Shown here in pieces: positions 1-7,014 of a stretch of DNA of 50,214 nt (its first letter is position 1; every line of letters begins with the position of its first letter). A program made the translations under genes and the position numbers. The notes beneath the pieces were generated by a model. It ran no database searches, had not been told where the DNA came from, and saw nothing but the letters and a program-made list of their open reading frames with translations. Source of the stretch: a virus; IMG/VR virus record IMGVR_UViG_3300019458_000045, positions 1 to 50,214 of that record; one strand, given 5' to 3'.

Positions 1-60
1 CAAGGCCCTCCCGGCGGCGCGGACGCACTGAAGGTGTTTTCTACCCTCGCTTTCAGATAG
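1..60 (+). CDS. C-terminal end of tail fibre gene (partial, continues from right edge)
   Basis: Reading frame 1 is open from the first base and ends at TAG 58-60, giving 19 residues that begin Q-G-P-P-G-G and end in a hydrophobic tip (ALKVFSTLAFR). The Gly-rich opening matches the collagen-like Gly-X-Y repeats in which the gene starting at 47221 leaves the right edge. I infer that this is the last part of that gene and that the window is cut through it. If the terminal CAA codon is counted once, the Gly-X-Y register is unbroken across the junction. Confidence 0.7.
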   Translation, partial: QGPPGGADALKVFSTLAFR

Positions 61-67
61 GTGATAG

Positions 68-445
68 ATGGCGACCTCTCCGCAATTCCCCTCGACACCC
101 GTAATCGGGATCGCTCAGATTTCTACCGCGAACACGGCGCGGGACGGGACCGGAACCATTGGTACAGTTCTCACGGGCTCCACGAATGGCACAAAGGTTG
201 AGGCTCTCGTCATCAAGGCAATCGTCACGACCACGGCAGGGACCGTCCGCATCTTCATCCACGATGGGACCAACTTTAGACTTTGGCGGGAGATTCCGAT
301 TGTAGCAATTACCGTCTCGGCTACCATTCCCGCGTTCGAGACGGTCGTGCCGATAGGTATTACCCTGCCTAACAACTACTCAATCCGTGCCTCCACCGAG
401 AAGGCCGAAACGTTCAACGTGTTCGCGCACGGAGGGAATCTCTAG
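68..445 (+). CDS. small virion-associated beta-sandwich protein
   Basis: This 125-residue protein is made of alternating hydrophobic and Thr/Gly-rich strands, with motifs such as STPVIGIAQIST and IHDGTNFRLWREIP. I recall these from small uncharacterised phage proteins encoded next to tail fibres. There is no signal peptide or catalytic motif. The start ATG follows the fibre stop by 7 nt, and the stop TAG overlaps the next gene's GTG by one base, so translation is probably coupled. A role as a fibre-associated or decoration protein is inferred from position and composition only. Confidence 0.65.
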   Translation: MATSPQFPSTPVIGIAQISTANTARDGTGTIGTVLTGSTNGTKVEALVIKAIVTTTAGTVRIFIHDGTNFRLWREIPIVAITVSATIPAFETVVPIGITLPNNYSIRASTEKAETFNVFAHGGNL

Positions 446-1515
446 TGTACGGGGAGTATAGTCTCAGGGATCTTCAGACCTTCTTCGACTTCCCCGGGTC
501 TAGGCTGGAAAACCCATTGCCGCTTATCGGCCTGAACCCGGACTGGGATCAGCCGCCCACAAGACGTGAGTTGTGGGGAGTGGCGAGTGGGATTGCCGGA
601 GGCAGGCTGACTTACCTTTCTTCTACCCTTATTACCTACACTCCGTTTTCGAGCAACTACATCGAGGTCAACTCAGAGCTGGTCCCGATTATCAACCCCT
701 TCGCGGGCCCAGGTGTAGTCATCGTCGGATACCCAGTGGGCATGAGCATTGGAAATGCAAGCGCGAATCATCCACTCATCGATGCAAGCGGGGCTGCGGT
801 GGCTGGAGGTGCGGCGGGTAGCACCACCTATTATGCCTATGTGTCAAACAGTAAGGCTCACTATGCCCCCAACTCGCTGAAGTTGTCTACTACTCCACCA
901 ACAAGTCCACCTTTGGGAGGATTGACTTTCGAGCATGGTCAACCAATAAGTACGACATTTGTTCAAACCGGTCGGGCGATGCTTGGGCCGTATCTCAGAA
1001 CCACCGGCAACGCGAGAAATTGGAGATTCGTAGGATACGTAAGGACCAACGCAAGCGCCCAATTTGCTGATAGCGGGACTCAGAGATTCACAATCAACTA
1101 CTACAATCGCAGAAAGCTAACTCTCACAAAGACAGAAGCAACAGCGAGCTGGACGTACACCCTCTCCTCTTTTCGTCCGTGGAACAACTCTACGGCCAAC
1201 CGAGTCGAGTTCGTCGCTAACGGCGAGGACCCCGTATTCCTACTGTTCACGGCGTACATGACGAGCAATGGGTTTGCGGTGATTGGCATTGATCTAGACG
1301 GGACAACGACTAATGATGCCGTTACCGCGTGTCCCGGAAGTGGGAGTACCGGGCCTCACCGGGGCTCTATGATCTCCACGTACAACGCCGCGCCTAGCAT
1401 GGGCTATCACTTCCTTCAGCTTCTGGAGGCTACGGATACGGGGACTATGACATTCTACGGGGCGGAATCCTCCCCGACTCGGCAAAGCGGCGCTACGGGG
1501 TGGGTGATGGGATGA
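445..1515 (+). CDS. putative receptor-binding or tail-tip protein
   Basis: This 356-residue protein starts at GTG 445, overlapping the previous stop. It is rich in Ser, Thr, Tyr, Asn and Gly, with a short helical N-terminus (about residues 1-40) and then long beta-prone segments, a pattern typical of phage adhesins. Its base composition is visibly more AT-rich than that of the replication and head genes, as often seen for host-range genes exchanged between phages. No known catalytic motif is visible. Location directly after the tail fibre supports an adsorption role, which is an inference. Confidence 0.5.
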   Translation: MYGEYSLRDLQTFFDFPGSRLENPLPLIGLNPDWDQPPTRRELWGVASGIAGGRLTYLSSTLITYTPFSSNYIEVNSELVPIINPFAGPGVVIVGYPVGMSIGNASANHPLIDASGAAVAGGAAGSTTYYAYVSNSKAHYAPNSLKLSTTPPTSPPLGGLTFEHGQPISTTFVQTGRAMLGPYLRTTGNARNWRFVGYVRTNASAQFADSGTQRFTINYYNRRKLTLTKTEATASWTYTLSSFRPWNNSTANRVEFVANGEDPVFLLFTAYMTSNGFAVIGIDLDGTTTNDAVTACPGSGSTGPHRGSMISTYNAAPSMGYHFLQLLEATDTGTMTFYGAESSPTRQSGATGWVMG

Positions 1516-1787
1516 GCGACCCCTACAACGCGACGACCCTAGACGCAGAGCTTCGGGCGGCGGGTCTGGAGATCCACGGATGCTCCTCACGGGGGAGGAT
1601 TGACTGGAAGAATCCTCCCACGCCGCAGGAAGAAGCGACCGCCGCCGCCGTTCTCACCGAGCACGACAAGACGAAATTGTCCACCCAGGAAGCGTTCTTT
1701 AAGAACATGAAGGCGAAGCGCAGGGCCGGGCAGTTGCTCACGCCGGAAGAGCAGGCGAAGATCATGGATATGTTTCTTGGCGTTTAA
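1512..1787 (+). CDS. hypothetical protein, 91 aa
   Basis: I chose ATG 1512, which overlaps the preceding TGA in an ATGA arrangement, over the GTG at 1500. The product is charged and helical, with a Pro-rich central stretch (WKNPPTPQEE) and a C-terminal helix ending LTPEEQAKIMDMFLGV. No domain is recognised. It probably belongs to the fibre-associated operon because it is translationally coupled to the adhesin-like gene. Confidence 0.6.
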   Translation: MSDPYNATTLDAELRAAGLEIHGCSSRGRIDWKNPPTPQEEATAAAVLTEHDKTKLSTQEAFFKNMKAKRRAGQLLTPEEQAKIMDMFLGV

Positions 1788-1809
1788 GGATAACTAGGAG
1801 GACTTTGGC

Positions 1810-2181
1810 ATGGCATCCAACAAGCTGTTCAACTTCGGGCCCATCGCACTTACCACGACGTTGACGACGAACATCCTCAACCCGGCGGCGGCGTCGGGCG
1901 GCGTCAACGGCGGGTCGAGCGGTCAGTACATCATCCTGCGCCATATCAGGATTGTGAACAAGACCGGGTCGGCCGCGACGTTCTCGCTCTGGCGTGGCGC
2001 GACAGGTGCGAACACGGCCGGAACGGAGGTGGTCGGGCAGGCGCTTTCGGTTGCCGCCAACTCGGCCTTCGACTGGTACGGACAGATGAGGTTCGACACG
2101 GCCGATTTCCTCGTCGGGGGCGCGGGCACCACGACGGCCCTCTCGATCCAGGGCGAGGGCGAAGTCGGCGTTTCCGGGTAG
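1810..2181 (+). CDS. small virion-like protein, Gly/Thr/Ala-rich
   Basis: This 123-residue product is preceded by a strong AGGAGG at 1797-1802. Its architecture (a run of beta strands with Thr/Ala/Gly loops, an IVNKTGSAATFSLWRG segment, no charged clusters) resembles the other short virion-type proteins here at 68, 38835 and 39646. I read it as a structural or decoration-type protein. The exact function is unknown. Confidence 0.6.
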   Translation: MASNKLFNFGPIALTTTLTTNILNPAAASGGVNGGSSGQYIILRHIRIVNKTGSAATFSLWRGATGANTAGTEVVGQALSVAANSAFDWYGQMRFDTADFLVGGAGTTTALSIQGEGEVGVSG

Positions 2182-2268
2182 TCACCGGGCGTGCCGGATC
2201 GGAGCGTGACAGTCTAATGCCCGCAAGTCTCCGTCCGGCGGTCTCGTTATCCTTGTGGAGGTGAATCC

Positions 2269-2574
2269 ATGAGTGCTGAGGAACCCATCGTCATCAACAA
2301 GTATGGGGACGGTGACGGCCCGGAGTCCCTGACGGACGAGATCCGCGTCGAGTATTGGCGGGCCCGGTACGAGGGCATCAAGCGTGAGTACCGGGAACTC
2401 CTCCTGGCCAAGGAGGAATCCAAGCTGGCCAAGGACGAGGCGCTCCAGGATCGGGTCCGCAAGGGGTTCGAGCAGAACTGGCAGCGCAGGAAGGTCATCG
2501 TCTGCGAGCTGATCCGGCTGGGCCACGATCCCGGCGACAAGTACGTCCCACGGGCTGAGGCGAGCAACGCTTGA
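2269..2574 (+). CDS. hypothetical helical protein, 101 aa
   Basis: The start ATG is set by GGAGG at 2258-2262. The protein is strongly charged and almost wholly helical from about residue 24, with Glu/Lys/Arg periodicity suggesting a coiled coil (YEGIKREYRELLLAKEE). Its stop overlaps the TTG start of the next gene (TTGA). No family is recognised. Confidence 0.6.
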   Translation: MSAEEPIVINKYGDGDGPESLTDEIRVEYWRARYEGIKREYRELLLAKEESKLAKDEALQDRVRKGFEQNWQRRKVIVCELIRLGHDPGDKYVPRAEASNA

Positions 2575-3155
2575 AGGCAGTAACGTACCACACCCCTTCC
2601 TACGCCCAGTACGCTGACAAGTTCAAGGCGTCGTGCGCGGCCGTGAACCTGCCGTGCCTGGTGCGTGAACTGCCGTTCGAGTTCCAGTCCTGGTCCGAAG
2701 CCGTGCTGGAGAAGCCTGAATTCCTGTGGGAAATGCTGGTCGAGCACGGGGAAGTGCTGTGGCTGGACGTGGACAGCGAGGTACGTGAGTACCCGACGAT
2801 GGCGTTGGCCCATGACCGGGACGTGGCCGTCTACTTCGACCGCCCCGGGGACCCGTGGGCCGGGACCCTGTTCCTGCGGGACAGCGCACGGACCAGAAGT
2901 TTTCTGACGTTCTGGACCCACCTGCTGGCGAAGCACCAGCCGCCCTCCGACCAGGAAGTCCTGGACATGGCCCTGAAGTTGTCCGGTGTGTCGATCAATC
3001 GGCTGCCGCCGTCGTACCACTGGATTGAGCGCAAGATGCGGCGGCGTTTCGGAGCGGCGGTGCCCGTGATCGAACACCACATGGCGCATGGACGTACCAT
3101 CGTGCCGTGGACGGCAGGGGATCTCGGCGCAACACCGGACAGTCATGGCTCTTAG
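2571..3155 (+). CDS. nucleotide-diphospho-sugar transferase-like protein
   Basis: This 194-residue protein starts at TTG 2571 within the upstream stop. It carries a DxD motif in the context VLWLDVDSEV (D66, D68), the usual metal and nucleotide-sugar binding signature of GT-A glycosyltransferases, followed by a strand-like FDRPGDPWAGTLFL. Small proteins of this kind occur in many phages, but their substrates are not established. It could modify a virion or host-surface glycan, which is inference. The end overlaps the next small membrane gene by 11 nt. Confidence 0.55.
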   Translation: MKAVTYHTPSYAQYADKFKASCAAVNLPCLVRELPFEFQSWSEAVLEKPEFLWEMLVEHGEVLWLDVDSEVREYPTMALAHDRDVAVYFDRPGDPWAGTLFLRDSARTRSFLTFWTHLLAKHQPPSDQEVLDMALKLSGVSINRLPPSYHWIERKMRRRFGAAVPVIEHHMAHGRTIVPWTAGDLGATPDSHGS

Positions 3156-3342
3156 CTCTGAGGACCGCGAGTCCATCGGCAATCTCGTCAAGGTGTCCGT
3201 ATTGGAGGCCATGGCGCTTCACATCGACCAGTACCATCGTAACGGCCATAACCTGGCCAAGTGGGCCGGGGCCGTCGGTTCCGTGGTGGCCATCCTTGCC
3301 GCCATTCTAGGAGGATTGATTTGGCTGATAAAGCACGCTTAG
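3145..3342 (+). CDS. small one-TM membrane protein, holin-like candidate
   Basis: ATG 3145 gives 65 residues. About 38 are hydrophilic and helical, followed by a single C-terminal transmembrane helix (WAGAVGSVVAILAAILGGLIWLI) and the end KHA. This layout recalls XhlA-type haemolysin or holin accessory proteins, but the resemblance is architectural only. The next gene begins inside it. With the lipoprotein at 4089 it forms the most likely lysis cassette, although no endolysin is recognisable nearby. Confidence 0.55.
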   Translation: MALSSEDRESIGNLVKVSVLEAMALHIDQYHRNGHNLAKWAGAVGSVVAILAAILGGLIWLIKHA

Positions 3343-4085
3343 ACGGGAAAACCCGGGCCCGCGTCCTCCTCATCGACATCGAGAACCACGACCTGCACGC
3401 GGACTACGGGTGGTTCATCTGCGGCTGCTGGAAGGTCATGGGGGAGGACAAGATCCACACGGTCTCCCTGCTGGACTACCCGAAGTACATCAACCGGACG
3501 TCCAAGCACTTCTATCCCAACTACGACGCCCCGGCCGTGCAGGAGTACATCCGGCAGATTTCTGATGCAGATATCCTGGTGGGGCACTATGAAATATACC
3601 ACGACTTCCCGTACTTGCAGACCCGGGCGGTCATCCACAACCAGGATACGCTGCCGCCGGACATCCAGCTCCAGGATACCTGGAGCATAGCCAAACACAA
3701 GATGAAGTTCGGCTCGAACAGGCTGGCCTCGCTTGAGCGGGCCCTGAACATCAAGTTCCACAAGACGCAGATCCTCCCCGAGTATTGGGCCAAGGCGTCC
3801 TGGGGCCACAAGCCCAGCCTCCGGTACATCGTGGAACACTGCAAGCAGGACATCCTGGTCCTGGAAGAGGCGTACAAGCGCATCCGTGGCCTGTCCACGA
3901 CCCACCCGAACGTCTGCCTGCCCGGGGGCGTGGACGGCTGTACCAAGTGCGGGGCGGTCGGCACCATGGAGCGCCGGGGACGCCGCATCACCAAGTCGTC
4001 CATCGCGCAGCGTTACTATTGTCGGACGTGCCGGAGCTGGTCCGTCACGGCCCTGAAGCGTGTGCCTGAGGTTACGTTGAGGTAG
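3321..4085 (+). CDS. RNase H-fold 3'-5' exonuclease with C-terminal zinc ribbon
   Basis: I place the start at TTG 3321, about 6 nt after GGAGGA at 3310, rather than at the upstream in-frame codons. The 254-residue protein has the DEDD layout: exo I VLLIDIEN (D19, E21), an exo II-like segment GHYEIYHDFPYL, and an exo III-like segment HCKQDILVLEEAY. A C-terminal CTKC...YYCRTC zinc ribbon follows (about residues 210-240). It would remove nucleotides from DNA or RNA ends. The zinc ribbon suggests nucleic-acid binding. Its place among virion and lysis genes rather than with the polymerase is odd. Confidence 0.65.
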   Translation: MADKARLDGKTRARVLLIDIENHDLHADYGWFICGCWKVMGEDKIHTVSLLDYPKYINRTSKHFYPNYDAPAVQEYIRQISDADILVGHYEIYHDFPYLQTRAVIHNQDTLPPDIQLQDTWSIAKHKMKFGSNRLASLERALNIKFHKTQILPEYWAKASWGHKPSLRYIVEHCKQDILVLEEAYKRIRGLSTTHPNVCLPGGVDGCTKCGAVGTMERRGRRITKSSIAQRYYCRTCRSWSVTALKRVPEVTLR

Positions 4086-4088
4086 GCT

Positions 4089-4478
4089 ATGACCAATCGC
4101 GTTCTCTTCATGTTGGGGCTCCTGGTCGGCGTGCTGGGGTTCCTGGCCGGGTGCGGCATCATGGACACGATGATGGGGTTCGACCCCGAGACCGGGGCAT
4201 CCACTGGGGGAATCGTGGGCGCGGCCGGTACGGTGGCCTCCCCGTGGCTGCCCTGGGCGGGTGCCGCCGCAGGCTGGCTCACTTCCTTCTACGCGGCCCT
4301 TCGCGGGCGCAAGTGGAAGCGTGCCGCCAGCGTCACCTTCGACTCGCTTGAGGAGTTCCTCAAGACCCCCGAGGGTCTGGCGCTGGAAGGCAAGATCAAG
4401 GAATACCTGGCGTCTAAGCACGACGCCGCTGGCGTCTACGACTTCGTGAAGGCGTACGTCGAGCGGTTCGACCACTAG
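4089..4478 (+). CDS. lipoprotein-like membrane protein (spanin or holin candidate)
   Basis: The 129 residues open with a lipoprotein signal (MTNRVLFMLGLLVG... with lipobox LAGC, Cys22). A second hydrophobic segment follows at about residues 40-68, then a charged helical C-terminal half (EEFLKTPEGLALEGKIKEYL). A lipidated small protein at the end of a virion operon and directly before a terminator fits an outer-membrane spanin or other lysis accessory protein. The second hydrophobic segment is unusual for a spanin. Function is inferred. Confidence 0.55.
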   Translation: MTNRVLFMLGLLVGVLGFLAGCGIMDTMMGFDPETGASTGGIVGAAGTVASPWLPWAGAAAGWLTSFYAALRGRKWKRAASVTFDSLEEFLKTPEGLALEGKIKEYLASKHDAAGVYDFVKAYVERFDH

Positions 4479-4501
4479 TAGTTCCTCCCGCCCTCTCCCC
4501 T

Positions 4502-4542
4502 ACCCGGCGTCGGCTCACCGCTGACGCCGGGTTTTAATTTTT
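4502..4542 (+). terminator. rho-independent terminator closing the left operon
   Basis: A perfect 10-bp stem ACCCGGCGTC / GACGCCGGGT (4502-4511 and 4523-4532) with an 11-nt loop is followed by the T-rich run TTTTAATTTTT. This is the clearest intrinsic terminator in the window and separates the fibre/lysis operon from the early genes. Confidence 0.85.
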
Positions 4543-4580
4543 ACCGGGGTTGCGGCGTTATCCTGGTGGAGGATGACACG

Positions 4581-4673
4581 ATGTTGGAAAACATAATGGT
4601 GGGCGTTACCGGCGTGTTCGTGGTATTCGCTCTCTCGATAGCGGCAGTCTATTTGTTCCGGGAGGAGCAGTAG
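4581..4673 (+). CDS. micro-membrane protein 1 (30 aa)
   Basis: ATG 4581 is preceded by GTGGAGG at 4566-4572. The product is one transmembrane helix followed by a short charged tail ending AAVYLFREEQ. It is the first of three tandem tiny genes with the same plan. The similar endings (YLFREEQ here, YLFRDEK in the second) point to duplication. Confidence 0.55.
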   Translation: MLENIMVGVTGVFVVFALSIAAVYLFREEQ

Positions 4674-4674
4674 C

Positions 4675-4749
4675 GTGGAACCCCTGCTTGCCATTCTGAT
4701 GATCGCCCTCGTGATTGCGGCGGCCTACCTGTTCCGGGACGAGAAGTAG
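4675..4749 (+). CDS. micro-membrane protein 2 (24 aa)
   Basis: GTG 4675 lies one base after the previous stop; the upstream GGAGGAG (4661-4667) serves as its ribosome site. The peptide is a single hydrophobic helix (LLAILMIALVIAAAYLF) ending RDEK and is clearly related to its left neighbour. It may be a membrane microprotein acting on the host envelope or on phage entry; no function can be assigned. Confidence 0.5.
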   Translation: MEPLLAILMIALVIAAAYLFRDEK

Positions 4750-4750
4750 C

Positions 4751-4846
4751 GTGGACCACCTGCTTGCCATTATAGCCATGGTTGTGCTCACTGTCAGCGT
4801 AACCTTCGGCGTGTGTGTGTACATCACCATGAAGGATGGGGAGTAA
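4751..4846 (+). CDS. micro-membrane protein 3 (31 aa)
   Basis: GTG 4751 follows the previous stop by one base. The opening DHLLAIIAMVV resembles EPLLAILMIAL in the second copy, and the peptide ends with the charged tail YITMKDGE. It is again one transmembrane helix. The stop TAA shares its last base with the ATG of the next gene, which couples translation. Confidence 0.5.
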   Translation: MDHLLAIIAMVVLTVSVTFGVCVYITMKDGE

Positions 4847-5340
4847 TGCCCCTTCACGTCCCCGTTGACCGTATCCTGTGCAACCGCATCGCGGACATAT
4901 ACCGCGAACTGACGGGGGCCAACCGCTTCGTCAAGATCCGCCCCTCGCCCTCGGCCGCCGTGGAGTTCGATAGGACGGCTACGGCCCTGGGACTTGGGTT
5001 GCGGGAGGCTATAGTTCTGTCCACCGGCCGCTTCAGCGAGGACTGGTGCCAGGAGACCTTCGGCTCGAACTATCCGCCCATCAACGTGGTGCTCGGGCAT
5101 AGCTCCAGGACGTGGCTGTCCCGCACCCAGCGCCGACTGGCCCTCAAGGAGGAGACCCCGGCCCAGCGCAAGGATGCGGCCTCCGGCATCGTGCGCAACA
5201 TCTTGTCCACCATGAAGTTGCGTGACGCCCTGACCATGGTCCGCAGCGGCCTGTGGCCAACCGATGCCAAGGTGCGGGCCATGGTGGGGGAGATCCTGGA
5301 GGCCAGGGCTGCTGGAAGGGGTCGCCGTGGGCCGCTTTAG
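4846..5340 (+). CDS. hypothetical protein, 164 aa
   Basis: I chose ATG 4846, which overlaps the previous TAA (TAATG), over the upstream GTG at 4813. The protein is mixed alpha/beta with a basic central part (RTWLSRTQRRLALKEE) and a helical C-terminus ending in a basic RGRRGPL tail, so nucleic-acid binding is possible. I recognise no family. It overlaps the next gene by 14 nt in an early operon. Confidence 0.6.
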   Translation: MPLHVPVDRILCNRIADIYRELTGANRFVKIRPSPSAAVEFDRTATALGLGLREAIVLSTGRFSEDWCQETFGSNYPPINVVLGHSSRTWLSRTQRRLALKEETPAQRKDAASGIVRNILSTMKLRDALTMVRSGLWPTDAKVRAMVGEILEARAAGRGRRGPL

Positions 5341-5692
5341 GTTACCCCAAAATCTCGATCCCAACTCCTTGACCGCCAAGAGGTTACGCAGCACTTTTGA
5401 GGCTCGTATCAAATCCGGCGGGGGTGGTGTCCGAGACCATGCCCGTTCGCCGAACAAGCCAAAGACCCCCCTGCAATCCGCCCTAAGTCGTTGGGACTCA
5501 GCGATTAAGGACACCGATAAGCACTCTAATACGTGCCGTAGCTGCCGAAAGAGGCGACTAAGCAAGGCCAGGGCCGTATCTACCGGCCAAGAACCGTACC
5601 GGCTGTGTGGCCGGGCCCTGGCCCTGTGGAACGCCGAGACGTCCGCATGGCGGGCGTACATACGACTGGGTGGCGGGATTCCGACGAGGTAG
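5327..5692 (+). CDS. small basic Cys-containing protein, 121 aa
   Basis: GTG 5327 (VGRFRLPQNL...) begins inside the end of the upstream gene. The product is very basic and contains a CRSCRKRRLSKAR cluster (CxxC with Arg/Lys) and a further Cys near residue 95. This suggests a zinc-stabilised nucleic-acid-binding peptide. The gene is visibly less GC-rich than its neighbours, a sign of possible separate origin. No family is recognised. Confidence 0.5.
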   Translation: MGRFRLPQNLDPNSLTAKRLRSTFEARIKSGGGGVRDHARSPNKPKTPLQSALSRWDSAIKDTDKHSNTCRSCRKRRLSKARAVSTGQEPYRLCGRALALWNAETSAWRAYIRLGGGIPTR

Positions 5693-5694
5693 AT

Positions 5695-6564
5695 ATGCTG
5701 CACAACAAGGCAAGGCGCATGAGGTCCATGGCCCGCCCGTCCGTCCAGGAGGACGGGACCGTGGACGTGGACGCCATTTCCTACACACAGATCGCCATGT
5801 GGCTCAGGTGCGGGGAGCAGTACCGGCAGCGGTACGTGCTGGGCAAGAAGGAGCCGCCCGCCGTGGCCATGGCCGAGGGGATCGCGCAGCACGCGGCCAT
5901 GGAGGCGGACAACCGGGAGAAGCTGGACCACGGCAAGACCCTGCCGACCAGCCAGCTTACGGCGATCTTCGCCGGTCATTTCGACAAGACCATAACGGAG
6001 TTTGAGGAGGCGTGCGACAGCCTCAAGACCACGCTGGACTGGGGCGGGGAGGACCGGGACGCCATCCTCCTGCGCGGCAAGAAGCACCTGGACAAGTTCG
6101 CCGCCGAGGTGACGGCGAAGATCGAGCCCGAGAGCGCCGAGGAGCCGTTCATCCGGGAGGTACCGGCCGGGGAGCACGGGGAGTCGTTCCGGCTTGCCGG
6201 GCAGGTGGACTTCACCACCAAGTCGCTGGTGGGGGACTACAAGGTCTCCTCCCGGGCCAAGAGCGACCGGGACATCAGGGAGGACTTGCAGTTGACGCTC
6301 TACTCCTGGGTCCGCAAGAAGCACCGGGTGCAGTTCGTTAACTTTGTGAAGGCGAAAGACCCATGGATTCAACTGATAGACCACGAGCGGACGCCGAACG
6401 ACTGGGCCTGGTCCCTGGAGGTGGTGAGCCGCGTGGTGAAGTCCATCCGGGCTGGCCACTTCCCGCTGGTCAACACGACGCAGTACATCGTCCCGCCGTG
6501 GTGGTGTTCGGCGGATCGGTGCGGGTACTGGGCGGATTGCAAGGGCAAGTACGAGAATAGGTGA
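5695..6564 (+). CDS. Cas4/RecB-like PD-(D/E)XK exonuclease with Fe-S cysteines
   Basis: The 289-residue protein begins at ATG 5695, two bases after the previous stop. It has the RecB/Cas4 nuclease pattern: an N-terminal helix with SYTQIAMWLRCGEQYRQRYV (C39), the catalytic GQVDF...GDYKVS core (Asp near 172, Asp181, Lys183), a downstream QLTLYSW helix (motif Q-x-x-x-Y), and three C-terminal cysteines C271, C276 and C282. C39 with the C-terminal trio matches the four-Cys 4Fe-4S arrangement of Cas4/AddB nucleases. It probably resects DNA ends during phage recombination or replication. No CRISPR genes accompany it. Confidence 0.8.
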   Translation: MLHNKARRMRSMARPSVQEDGTVDVDAISYTQIAMWLRCGEQYRQRYVLGKKEPPAVAMAEGIAQHAAMEADNREKLDHGKTLPTSQLTAIFAGHFDKTITEFEEACDSLKTTLDWGGEDRDAILLRGKKHLDKFAAEVTAKIEPESAEEPFIREVPAGEHGESFRLAGQVDFTTKSLVGDYKVSSRAKSDRDIREDLQLTLYSWVRKKHRVQFVNFVKAKDPWIQLIDHERTPNDWAWSLEVVSRVVKSIRAGHFPLVNTTQYIVPPWWCSADRCGYWADCKGKYENR

Positions 6565-6567
6565 GCC

Positions 6568-6723
6568 ATGGCGGTGAGCGAACTGGTCCAGGGCTTGTCC
6601 CAGGACTTCCAGCGGTGGGGGTTGGAGGCTGCTACCCGCGTGGCCTACGGGGTTGGCCAGTGGGGGATTCCTGAGGACAACGTTTGGATTGGCCAGACTG
6701 CCGATGGACGAATTGCCGGTTGA
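6568..6723 (+). CDS. unit A, copy 1 (51 aa to an in-frame TGA)
   Basis: From ATG 6568 the frame reads 51 residues to TGA 6721-6723 and continues open for 64 more codons. The segment is about 40% identical by eye to the segment at 7772: both share ELV, two Ala, RV, GV, WGIP and WIG in register and end in Gly just before TGA. The residues are amphipathic and helical, with no recognised family. The TGA may be a true stop, a readthrough site or a recoded codon (see findings). Confidence 0.55.
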   Translation: MAVSELVQGLSQDFQRWGLEAATRVAYGVGQWGIPEDNVWIGQTADGRIAG

Positions 6724-6918
6724 CCTATCGCGTACGCTGCTGGCCGGATGCCAGGTCAGGATTTTGACGACATTCCCATGGATACAATCCGCTATTCGTA
6801 CATGCAGGTTGATGGTCCTATGGCAGGTCATGTCGTTTCCCTGCCTGAAGGAACTACGGCCAAGGACGTTCTGGCCGCCGCGAGGTTGGCTATCCGCAGG
6901 TTGAAGAGATCCTCCTAG
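6724..6918 (+). CDS. unit B, copy 1: in-frame continuation after TGA, no start codon at the aligned position
   Basis: Directly after TGA the same frame encodes PIAYAAG... and ends KDVLAAARLAIRRLKRSS before TAG 6916. It is plainly homologous to the ORF at 7937 (shared YAAG, QD, LP-GTTAKDVL-AAR, RRLK). Where that copy has ATG, this one has GCG. The first in-frame ATG (6748) would remove the conserved YAAG. The segment is therefore translated by readthrough or recoding, from a rare start (ATC 6727), or not at all. Confidence 0.5.
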   Translation, partial: PIAYAAGRMPGQDFDDIPMDTIRYSYMQVDGPMAGHVVSLPEGTTAKDVLAAARLAIRRLKRSS

Positions 6919-6978
6919 AAGCGTGGGGGGGCCGTAAACGAGCCCCTTAGAACAGTAGGCACCCACGCTTCTAGGGGG
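6911..6978. other. long imperfect hairpin at the 3' end of unit B1
   Basis: CCTCCTAGAAGCGTGGG (6911-6927) pairs with CCCACGCTTCTAGGGGG (6962-6978): 17 pairs with a single G-U. The loop contains a smaller GGGGC/GCCCC pairing. No T-run follows, so it is not a classical intrinsic terminator. It may be an RNA-processing or stability element, or a protein-binding site, between the B1 stop and the next membrane gene. Confidence 0.65.
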
Positions 6979-7014
6979 ATTGCTGAGGAATTCACTCTTT
7001 AGGAGGATGGGCTA

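Noticed and set aside
4606-6966. Minus-strand ORF of 786 codons opposite the early genes
   Set aside because: It is antisense to several overlapping plus-strand genes with clear motifs and ribosome sites, has a Pro/Arg/Leu/Gly/His-biased composition, and arises from GC-rich third positions. Similar shadows at 29182-30867, 33397-35772, 45005-47083 and 47218-48963 were dropped for the same reason.
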